DNA of 6,413 bases, from contig JABHUV010000115.1 in assembly GCA_018658605.1 (NCBI GenBank), positions 1-6,413 of the forward strand. The letters run 5' to 3'. The DNA is from Planctomycetaceae bacterium. Lineage in GTDB: Bacteria; Planctomycetota; Planctomycetia; Pirellulales; Pirellulaceae. Both the position numbers and the translations under genes were made by a program. Positions 1-5,205 of the stretch are shown here, one piece after another; positions within the stretch are counted from its first letter, which is position 1; every line of letters begins with the position of its first letter. Below the pieces are notes generated by a model that was not told the origin of the DNA, did no database searches, and saw only the letters and a list, made by a program, of their open reading frames with translations.

Positions 1-1
1 C

Positions 2-1123
2 GTGATGGTCCAAGACTTGCTATCTAGCAACGGCGGTACGTTTGCTAATGCAGCGACAAATTATTATCAAAACGAAAGAGACACGCTTAAAGTCGCTGAA
101 AATGTAGCTCAAGTGTTTATGGGCATGCGTATCCAATGTGCCCAATGCCATAATCACCCATTCGACCGTTGGACAATGGATGACTACTATAGCTTCGCCG
201 CGTTCTTCTCCCAAATCGGACGCAAATCAGCCGAAGACCCACGCGAAATCATCGTGTTTAATAGCGGAAGTGGCGTGGTACGTCACCCTGTTGGAAACCG
301 AGTAATGGAGCCTAAGTTCCTCGGCGGTGAAACTCCGGACGTTAACGGGAAAGATCGTCGCCAAATAATGGCAAACTGGTTAGCGTCAAACGACAATCCT
401 TATTTCGCACGGAACCTTTCCAATATAGTTTGGGCCCACTTCTTTGGCCAAGGGATTATCAATGAAGTAGATGATGTTCGAGTGAGTAATCCTCCCGTCA
501 ACGTCGCACTACTCGATACGCTCGCTTTGAAGTTCACCGAATACAACTACGACTTTAAGAAAATCGTTCGCGATATTTGTACCTCTCGTGCATATCAACT
601 TAGCACGGGAACCAATGAAACCAACGAAAAGGATTCTCGCAACTTCTCACACGCTGCTCTACGTCGTATGCGTGCCGAAATTATGCTCGATGCCATTACA
701 CAAATCACATCGACTTCAAACAAGTTCCCCGGTCTTCCGAATGGTGCCCGCGCAGTGCAAATTGCAAACGGAAACACGAGCACCTACTTTTTAACGACTT
801 TTGGCCGAGCCAAACGGGAAACGGTTTGTGCCTGTGAAGTAAAAATGGAACCCAATCTTTCACAAGCTCTGCATATGCTTAACGGCGATACTGTTAATTC
901 GAAAATCCAACAAGGCAAACTGATTCCCACACGACTCAGTGAAGAGGTGCCCATTCCTCAGATTCTCGAAGAATTGTACATTCGTTGTCTATGCCGCAAG
1001 CCTACCGAAAAAGAGCTTACCAATCTCGTGGAAATCATCTCTCAGGAAGAGAATAAACAGCAAGCGCTTGAAGATACATTCTGGGCACTATTGAATTCAC
1101 GCGAATTCCTGTTTAACCACTAA
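2..1123 (+). CDS. DUF1549/DUF1553 (PSCyt2/PSD1) protein, C-terminal part, 5' end outside window
   Basis: This is the last 373 codons of a larger gene. The reading frame is open at the window edge, so the GTG and ATG codons at its head are probably internal. Residues about 1-75 resemble the end of a PSCyt2 (DUF1549) domain and carry a CAQCH motif (C46, C49, H50) followed by NHPFDRW, a typical c-type haem-binding pattern of this family. Residues about 115-373 match PSD1 (DUF1553): NPYFARNLSNIVWAHFFG (132-149), DDVRVSNPP (157-165), a CxCE motif at 276-279 followed by SQALHMLNGD, and the family-like ending ALLNSREFLFNH. These proteins are abundant in Planctomycetota, usually exported, and lack an assigned biochemical role; a redox function is inferred from the haem motif. 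The neighbour downstream is another cytochrome-type protein on the same strand, which suggests a joint extracytoplasmic job. The family assignment is secure; the function is not. Confidence 0.93.
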   Translation: MMVQDLLSSNGGTFANAATNYYQNERDTLKVAENVAQVFMGMRIQCAQCHNHPFDRWTMDDYYSFAAFFSQIGRKSAEDPREIIVFNSGSGVVRHPVGNRVMEPKFLGGETPDVNGKDRRQIMANWLASNDNPYFARNLSNIVWAHFFGQGIINEVDDVRVSNPPVNVALLDTLALKFTEYNYDFKKIVRDICTSRAYQLSTGTNETNEKDSRNFSHAALRRMRAEIMLDAITQITSTSNKFPGLPNGARAVQIANGNTSTYFLTTFGRAKRETVCACEVKMEPNLSQALHMLNGDTVNSKIQQGKLIPTRLSEEVPIPQILEELYIRCLCRKPTEKELTNLVEIISQEENKQQALEDTFWALLNSREFLFNH

Positions 1124-1129
1124 GCCAAC

Positions 1130-1152
1130 AGGAGTGTCACAAAAACACTCCT
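1130..1152 (+). other. Hairpin between the two cytochrome-type genes
   Basis: A perfect 8-bp inverted repeat (AGGAGTGT at 1130-1137, ACACTCCT at 1145-1152) with a 7-base loop begins 6 bases after the stop codon of the DUF1553 gene. No T-run follows, so it is a poor intrinsic terminator. It may instead protect a 3' end or reduce read-through into the downstream gene. I see no convincing promoter between it and the next gene, so partial read-through from the upstream gene is likely. Confidence 0.5.
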
Positions 1153-1210
1153 ACATTCATATTACTGTACTACTGTCACCAGTTGCTTTTAACACACTGG
1201 AATCCCCGTT

Positions 1211-1214
1211 GGAG
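1211..1214 (+). promoter_or_regulatory. Shine-Dalgarno site that fixes the start of the cytochrome/WD40 gene
   Basis: GGAG lies 7 bases before the ATG at 1222. This supports that ATG over the in-frame TTG at 1183, which would add 13 residues in front of an otherwise normal signal peptide and has no comparable site upstream. Confidence 0.8.
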
Positions 1215-1221
1215 AAGTATC

Positions 1222-3942
1222 ATGTTTCGTCAATTCCTAGCCATTGTCTTTCTCGTAAGCATCACATCGCTTATATCCGCTCAAGATAAAAAAGAACCAC
1301 GGGTGACCTGGGACGATAACGTATCGGCAATCATGAAACAACGCTGCGTAACTTGCCATAACGTCAACAAAAAGAGTAGTGGGCTCGATCTTTCAACATA
1401 CACCAATATTATGTTGGGGGGAGCATCTGGTGACGTTATTGAAATTGGAGCCGCAGCTGATAGCTACCTGTTCATGCTAATCACGCATGAATCGGAACCG
1501 TTTATGCCGCCAAAAGCGGATCCCATTCCAACACCTGAAATTGAAACCATTAGGAAATGGATCGACGGCGGTGCACCGGAAAATTCCGGTAGTAAAGTTA
1601 TGGTTCCAGAAAAACCAAAATTTGAATTCAAAGTGAGTGACAATCCATCGGGAAAACCGGCCACACCGCCTATGCCCGGTCGTATCGACAAACAACCAAA
1701 TGTTTATTCGCCTAAAACAGCAGCAGTCAGTGCCATCGCCACCAATCCATGGTCATCGCTTACTGCTATCGCAGGCCAAAAGAAAATTACGCTCTACGAT
1801 TCCAATACTCTGCAAATCAAGGGCGTACTACCCTATCCCGAAGGAATCGCCTATGTGTTGAAATTCAGCCGTAACGGTAGTCTGTTGTTGGCCGGTGGAG
1901 GCATATCCTCATCGACGGGAAAAGTTATTGTATTCAATATTGCTAACGGCGAACGAGTATTTGAAATCGGTGATGAACTCGATGCGATAATGGGCGCTGA
2001 TATCAGTGCCGATCAATCTCTCATCGCACTTGGCGGACCTTCTAAACTCATTCGAATCTTCTCAACAGCAGATGGTTCTCAACTCTTTGAAATTAAAAAA
2101 CACACCGAATGGATTACTCGTATGGAGTTTTCACCCGACGGTGTACTCCTAGCAACAGGCGACCGTAACGGCGGACTACATGTCTGGGAAGCGTTTACCG
2201 GCCGAGAGTATCTTACACTCAAAGGTCATTCCAAACGCATTACAGGTATCTCCTGGCGGGCAGACTCGAATATCCTAGCGACCAGTAGTGAAGACGGTAG
2301 CGTCCGGCTCTGGGAAATGGAAAATGGAGGCCAAGTAAAAACTTGGGGCGCTCATAGTGGTGGCGTTTCGAGCCTTGAATTTGCTCGAGACGGCCGTCTA
2401 GTGACCTGTGGGCGTGATCGTGTGACGAAGATTTGGGATCAAGCAGGCGCTCAACAGCGAGCGTTTCCTGCGTTCGCAGACATTGCTATGGAATGCTCGT
2501 TCTGCGATGAAACCAATCGAGTTATCGCTGGCGATTGGACCGGAAAAATCAACGTCTGGAAAGCAGATGACGGTGCACTTATTGGTGAACTTGCTTCGAA
2601 CCCACAACCGCTGGAAACTCGACTAGCTGCTTCCACCACTGCCCTCGCTGCAGCCCAAACTAAACACAAACCGCTAGCCGACAACGCAGTAAAAACCAAA
2701 GCCAATATGGATCTGGTCAAAAAGAACTTAGCAGCGGCCACGGTACAGATGGAAACTGCTAAAAAAACATTAGCAACCGCGCAAGGCCAAATTACAACCT
2801 ACGATCAATTAATGAAAACGCTAGACACAAAACACAAAACCCTAACGACACTCGCAGCCAAAACTGCTCCCGTTATTCCCGGCCTTACTGAATCGGTAGC
2901 GAAAGCCAAGGCTGCGGCCGCTACTAATACCGACGACAAAGAGCTTGAACAACTCACTGCTCAACTACAAGCCGTACTGACTAAGCGAGTCAATGACTTG
3001 AAAACCACGCAATCAACAGCCGCCACAACCAAAGTTGAACTCACTAAAGCTCAGCAACAACTCGCAGCTGCCCAAAAACTTAAAGTCGATTCGACGACGA
3101 CGATGACTAACGCCAAAAAAGAGATCGATGCAATTACTGCGACCGTCAAGCCGGCGGAAGACGCAACTGCCGCGGCCGCAAAATTGGCCGCTGAAGCACA
3201 AGCAATCGTCTTAGCGAGCCAGCAGCAAGTTGATCACTGGAATAGTGAAATCGCGTTCTCCAAACAACTTGGCGCTCTACACACGAAACTCGATGTCGCT
3301 TATGAAACGTTGACCACCCAACATCAGACTCATGCTGAACTTGGCACAAAAGCCAATGAAGCACAAGCGACATACGATTCCGCCAACGCAAAAGTCACCG
3401 TAGCCGACACGGCAGTTGTAAACACGACCAAACGTGTAACCGATGCGACCACTGCACAAGCGGCAGCGTTGAAAAATCAACAAACTGCTGAAAAATCTCA
3501 AGCAGATGCCGTTGCCAATTCAAACAACTTAAAAGCCGCTGTTGCGGCTTTGGGAATTGCCGTGTCCAAAGCAAACGAAGCGGTCACTAGTACCGGCGGT
3601 GATAAAGAATTGAAAGCTGCTGCAGACGTATTAAAAACACTTACCGATAAAAAAGCTACTGAATCAACGGTTGCCGAGGCTTTAATTGTAACTCGTACCA
3701 CTGAGTTAACAGCAGCACAACAGGCATACATAGTATCTCAGAAAGCTGTCGTCGATGCACAAACTGCCCTCGCCTCCGCGAAGAAGATTCAAACCGAGGC
3801 GCTAGCTGCGAGAAAGCCTCCCGAGGACGCCTTGGCTAAAACAAACGCCGCACTCGCCGCCGCTGCTAAAGTTGTAGCCGATTCCACCGCAGGCATCGAC
3901 CAAATCCACCAACAAGTGGTAACCCTACAAACAGCGAAATAG
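1222..3942 (+). CDS. Exported cytochrome c domain (PSCyt1)-WD40 propeller-coiled-coil protein
   Basis: A 906-residue protein. Residues 1-20 form a Sec signal peptide with hydrophobic core FLAIVFLVSITSL and likely cleavage after ISA. Residues about 28-120 are a planctomycete cytochrome domain (PSCyt1): haem motif CVTCH (C42, C45, H46), an MPP at 95-97 whose Met could be the distal ligand, and the ending IRKWIDGGAP. Residues about 166-456 contain seven WD40-type repeats, the best at 294-406 (FSPDG, LATG, VWE, GHS, VRLWE, KIWD), enough for one closed seven-bladed propeller. Residues 463-906 are Ala/Lys/Thr/Gln-rich, predicted helical and tandemly duplicated. The propeller and tail suggest a scaffold or binding surface carrying a one-haem electron-transfer head outside the cytoplasmic membrane; partner and substrate are unknown. 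Blade 7 holds a CSFC pair (C425, C428) lacking the following His, so not a second haem site. The gene lies 98 bp after a DUF1553 gene and is probably co-transcribed. Confidence 0.93.
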   Translation: MFRQFLAIVFLVSITSLISAQDKKEPRVTWDDNVSAIMKQRCVTCHNVNKKSSGLDLSTYTNIMLGGASGDVIEIGAAADSYLFMLITHESEPFMPPKADPIPTPEIETIRKWIDGGAPENSGSKVMVPEKPKFEFKVSDNPSGKPATPPMPGRIDKQPNVYSPKTAAVSAIATNPWSSLTAIAGQKKITLYDSNTLQIKGVLPYPEGIAYVLKFSRNGSLLLAGGGISSSTGKVIVFNIANGERVFEIGDELDAIMGADISADQSLIALGGPSKLIRIFSTADGSQLFEIKKHTEWITRMEFSPDGVLLATGDRNGGLHVWEAFTGREYLTLKGHSKRITGISWRADSNILATSSEDGSVRLWEMENGGQVKTWGAHSGGVSSLEFARDGRLVTCGRDRVTKIWDQAGAQQRAFPAFADIAMECSFCDETNRVIAGDWTGKINVWKADDGALIGELASNPQPLETRLAASTTALAAAQTKHKPLADNAVKTKANMDLVKKNLAAATVQMETAKKTLATAQGQITTYDQLMKTLDTKHKTLTTLAAKTAPVIPGLTESVAKAKAAAATNTDDKELEQLTAQLQAVLTKRVNDLKTTQSTAATTKVELTKAQQQLAAAQKLKVDSTTTMTNAKKEIDAITATVKPAEDATAAAAKLAAEAQAIVLASQQQVDHWNSEIAFSKQLGALHTKLDVAYETLTTQHQTHAELGTKANEAQATYDSANAKVTVADTAVVNTTKRVTDATTAQAAALKNQQTAEKSQADAVANSNNLKAAVAALGIAVSKANEAVTSTGGDKELKAAADVLKTLTDKKATESTVAEALIVTRTTELTAAQQAYIVSQKAVVDAQTALASAKKIQTEALAARKPPEDALAKTNAALAAAAKVVADSTAGIDQIHQQVVTLQTAK
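2611..3939 (+). repeat. Tandem duplication of a 222-residue helical module within the coiled-coil tail
   Basis: Residues 464-685 and 686-906 of the protein align without gaps at an offset of exactly 222. Shared landmarks are L-x-T-[RK]-L (464/686), DKEL (572/794), ELTxAQQ (606/828), AKK (631/853) and KPxEDA (643/865). By hand count 38 of 117 residues are identical between 555-671 and 777-893, rising to 22 of 49 over 602-650. The first 90 residues of each copy are near background. The copies have diverged at DNA level, so this is an old duplication rather than a recent DNA repeat. Confidence 0.75.
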
Positions 3943-3959
3943 ACGTGTTGTTAACACGT
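3943..3959. other. Short hairpin abutting the stop codon of the cytochrome/WD40 gene
   Basis: ACGTGTT (3943-3949) and AACACGT (3953-3959) form a 7-bp stem with a 3-base loop immediately after the TAG stop. AGACGT (3941-3946) could instead pair with ACGTCT (3972-3977). There is no run of T on either strand. In the 51-bp gap between two convergent genes this is the only candidate for ending transcription, but it is weak as an intrinsic terminator. Confidence 0.4.
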
Positions 3960-3993
3960 TATGGATTCATTACGTCTTTCGTATTAATTGGCC

Positions 3994-4419
3994 CTAATTC
4001 GTGGTCCCTTGTAGCGTCAAAATCAATTTCCGACTGCTCGCATGATCACGGTGCTCGGCTAGATATATGCCTTGCCAGGTGCCCAGTAACAATCTTCCGT
4101 TACTAATTGGCACCGACACGCTGGATCCTAGTAAAGATGCTTTTACGTGAGCTGGCATATCATCGGGACCCTCCATCGTGTGAACGTACGGGAATTTTTC
4201 TGGGGCAATCGCATTGATCGACGATTCTAAATCAACTTGAACATCCGGGTCGGCGTTTTCATTGATCGTCAAAGATGCCGACGTATGCTGAATAAACACG
4301 TGCAACATACCAATATTGATTTGCTCTAAATCTTCAATCTCATGCTCGATCAAACTCGTAATTAAATGAAATCCGCGACGCTGAGCAGGGATCGTTATCT
4401 TTCGTTGTACCCAAACCAT
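3994..4419 (-). CDS. yjbQ: YjbQ/UPF0047 family protein (secondary thiamine-phosphate synthase)
   Basis: A 141-residue cytoplasmic protein, the normal length for the UPF0047/YjbQ family. The conserved core is easy to read: RRGFHLIT (14-21), FIQHTSASLTINENADPDV (42-60), EGPDDMPAHVKASLLGSS (83-100), NGRLLLGTWQGIYLAEHRDH (107-126) and the C-terminal LTLQG. The His and acidic residues in these blocks (H45, E83, D86, D87, H91, E122, H123) are likely to line the active or metal site. E. coli YjbQ has weak thiamine-phosphate synthase activity, shown by its ability to replace ThiE; the primary role of the family is uncertain. The ATG at 4419 is chosen because AGGA lies 6 bases upstream and the protein then begins MVWVQRKI, as expected for the family. 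A longer in-frame opening to 4521 adds 34 unconserved residues. It is convergent with the cytochrome gene. A TATGAT at 4474-4479 (minus strand) is a possible -10 box, without a clear -35. Confidence 0.93.
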   Translation of the reverse strand: MVWVQRKITIPAQRRGFHLITSLIEHEIEDLEQINIGMLHVFIQHTSASLTINENADPDVQVDLESSINAIAPEKFPYVHTMEGPDDMPAHVKASLLGSSVSVPISNGRLLLGTWQGIYLAEHRDHASSRKLILTLQGTTN

Positions 4420-4425
4420 TACCAT

Positions 4426-4429
4426 TCCT
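4426..4429 (-). promoter_or_regulatory. Shine-Dalgarno site that fixes the yjbQ start
   Basis: On the minus strand AAAAAGGA ends 6 bases before the ATG at 4419. An alternative ATG at 4425 directly abuts the same AGGA and would be too close, so the second ATG is the better start. Confidence 0.7.
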
Positions 4430-4571
4430 TTTTCACTTCTAAGACTCGTCGCTCGATGGTTGTTATTCGATAAATCATAACTAATTAAGACGTTTTCCCG
4501 TCGTAATTCACCCAAAACCACTCAAATATCGATAGTTTCTACGTTATCCATTAAAAAAACTAATTTTTTTA

Positions 4572-4601
4572 TTGACTTACGGGTGGTAAAGCTAATAATA
4601 G
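4572..4601 (+). promoter_or_regulatory. Candidate sigma70-type promoter with A/T-rich upstream tract
   Basis: TTGACT (4572-4577) is five of six to the -35 consensus. TAATAATAG at 4593-4601 offers -10 hexamers at spacings from 15 to 18, for example AATAAT after 16 bases. Immediately upstream, 4552-4571 is seven A, four bases, then seven T, and looks like an UP element. The start of transcription would fall near 4607, about 290 bases before the next gene, which implies either a long leader or a separate small RNA. The call rests on sequence resemblance only. Confidence 0.4.
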
Positions 4602-4606
4602 GACAC

Positions 4607-4742
4607 TCCAAGAGAATAGTAACCTTTGGGTGAGCGGTTTGGTGCGTGGTATCCTCTACCACCTAGTGCCTAATCCGAAAAAATAAATAAGAAGATTTAA
4701 TACTCCCCACTGAGTTTTCCAGCATTGATGCTGGGTTTATTC
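4607..4742 (+). ncRNA. Possible small RNA or structured 5' leader
   Basis: Downstream of the candidate promoter, 4635-4677 can fold into a long hairpin. The inner stem is GTGGTA (4646-4651) with TACCAC (4657-4662) around a TCCTC loop. A 3-base bulge separates it from an outer stem, GGTGC (4641-4645) with GTGCC (4666-4670), which uses two G-U pairs. A further CGG/CCG pairing (4635-4637 with 4675-4677) closes it. An A-rich linker leads to a terminator-like hairpin at 4719-4734. This spacing of promoter, structure and terminator would suit a transcript of roughly 135 bases. It matches no RNA family I recognise, and the ends are guesses. Confidence 0.2.
4719..4742 (+). terminator. Weak terminator-like hairpin
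   Basis: CCAGCA (4719-4724) and TGCTGG (4729-4734) form a 6-bp stem with a TTGA tetraloop, followed by GTTTATTCT. The stem is GC-rich enough, but the T tract is interrupted, so termination would be partial. It could end a short RNA started near 4607 or act as an attenuator in the leader of the 74-codon gene. Confidence 0.3.
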
Positions 4743-4795
4743 TCCAACAACTCGACAGCTATCAAACGCACTGTTTTCCATTTACTTGAACGCAT

Positions 4796-4821
4796 CGTTG
4801 TTATTCTACGTAATAATAACG
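4796..4821. promoter_or_regulatory. 10-bp imperfect inverted repeat, possible operator or leader hairpin
   Basis: CGTTGTTATT (4796-4805) pairs with AATAATAACG (4812-4821) over ten positions with one G-U, around the loop CTACGT. It lies 73 bases before the start codon of the 74-codon gene and has no T tract after it. As DNA it is a near-palindrome of regulator-binding size; as RNA it is a stable leader hairpin. Its function is not known. Confidence 0.35.
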
Positions 4822-4894
4822 TACGCCAATTCAAATGGGAGCTAACCTTTGATTGTTGTCATTTAACACTTTTTTGAAATAAGGTAGTAAGAAG

Positions 4895-5119
4895 ATGTCA
4901 GAAGTACAAAATGTATTTGAGGCGATCCTCAAGTACGGACATGATGAAGATTTCGCTCCTATTGAAGGCGACGAATTCGAAGCAACCAACGCACCAGCTG
5001 GATCAGACGAAAAAATCGCGATCTTGCGACGACGTGTAGAGCAGGGTACACCCCTGTGGCACCTTAATGATCGCCATGATTATAGCGGGCTAACTGGTGC
5101 CATTCGCCCACGCGAATAA
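4895..5119 (+). CDS. Small uncharacterised protein, 74 residues
   Basis: A short soluble protein without signal peptide, membrane segment or cysteine. The first half is strongly acidic (HDEDFAPIEGDEFEATNAP, 16-34). It is followed by a basic helix-like stretch, GSDEKIAILRRRVEQG (36-51), and a distinctive ending, PLWHLNDRHDYSGLTGAIRPRE (53-74). From memory, small planctomycete proteins share the xAPPGSxEKIxxLxxRVxxGxPLWHxxD pattern, but I could not check this and know no function. Reasons to call it real are coding-like composition, a good match to that remembered pattern, an AAGG ten bases before the ATG, and a strong terminator 28 bases after the stop. TTGTCA at 4856-4861 with an AT-rich stretch at 4877-4883 is a weak local promoter candidate; transcription from 4572 is the alternative. 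It stands alone, divergent from yjbQ and convergent with holB. Confidence 0.8.
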   Translation: MSEVQNVFEAILKYGHDEDFAPIEGDEFEATNAPAGSDEKIAILRRRVEQGTPLWHLNDRHDYSGLTGAIRPRE

Positions 5120-5147
5120 TTGCTGACTATTTGTCATCACAAACAAC

Positions 5148-5185
5148 AAAACCCCTGTTCGCATAAACACGAACAGGGGTTTTTT
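5148..5185. terminator. Strong, probably bidirectional intrinsic terminator
   Basis: AAAACCCCTGTTCG (5148-5161) pairs perfectly with CGAACAGGGGTTTT (5170-5183) over 14 bp around an 8-base loop. On the plus strand the T-run 5180-5185 ends the transcript of the 74-codon gene. On the minus strand the reverse side gives TTTTGTTGTTTG after the stem, so it can also end holB, whose stop codon is 22 bases away. This is the clearest regulatory structure in the window. Confidence 0.92.
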
Positions 5186-5205
5186 ATTGACGTTGCTAAA
5201 ACACT

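Larger units (their letters stand above)
4420..4894. other. 475-bp divergent intergenic region, structured and AT-rich, no convincing gene
   Basis: This region separates yjbQ (-) from the 74-codon gene (+). It is more AT-rich than its neighbours. It contains a promoter-like sequence with an A/T tract (4552-4601), an extended wobble-containing hairpin (4635-4677), a small GC hairpin followed by a T-rich stretch (4719-4742), and a 10-bp imperfect palindrome (4796-4821). I found no tRNA, tmRNA, SRP RNA, RNase P or TPP-riboswitch landmarks. The longest open frame noticed here is 49 codons and lacks a ribosome binding site. Confidence 0.7.

Noticed and set aside
1183..1221. TTG start giving a 919-residue version of the cytochrome/WD40 protein
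   Set aside because: The ATG at 1222 has GGAG at ideal spacing and begins a clean signal peptide; the extra 13 residues (LLTHWNPRW...) would spoil it.
2487..2511. CSFC at residues 425-428 as a second haem site
   Set aside because: The His required after CxxC is missing (Asp instead), and the motif lies in a WD40 blade; at most a disulphide pair.
2451..2741. 96-codon minus-strand open frame inside the cytochrome/WD40 gene
   Set aside because: Shadow of the propeller and tail coding sequence, with Ala/Ser-rich composition produced by the opposite frame.
4420..4521. N-terminal extension of the YjbQ protein by 34 residues
   Set aside because: The family starts at about MVWVQR; AGGA is placed for the ATG at 4419, and the extension has no family resemblance.
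4552..4571. A7/T7 dyad as an intrinsic terminator
   Set aside because: The stem is A-T only and too weak; its place just before a -35 box fits an UP element better.
4420..4620. TPP riboswitch in front of yjbQ, given its thiamine-phosphate synthase activity
   Set aside because: The conserved CTGAGA and ACCTGA-type landmarks are absent from the minus strand upstream of the start.
4508..4633. 9-bp inverted repeat (TCACCCAAA at 4508-4516, TTTGGGTGA at 4625-4633) as ends of a small mobile element
   Set aside because: One such match is expected about by chance in a region this size; no target duplication or transposase remnant is seen.
4728..4877. 49-codon open frame on the plus strand in the intergenic region
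   Set aside because: No ribosome binding site, its ATG lies inside a hairpin, composition is unremarkable, and an open frame of this length is expected by chance.
4688..4896. Direct repeat TAAGAAGAT at 4688-4696 and 4888-4896
   Set aside because: Nine AT-rich bases, and the second copy overlaps the ribosome-binding/start region of the small gene; likely coincidence.
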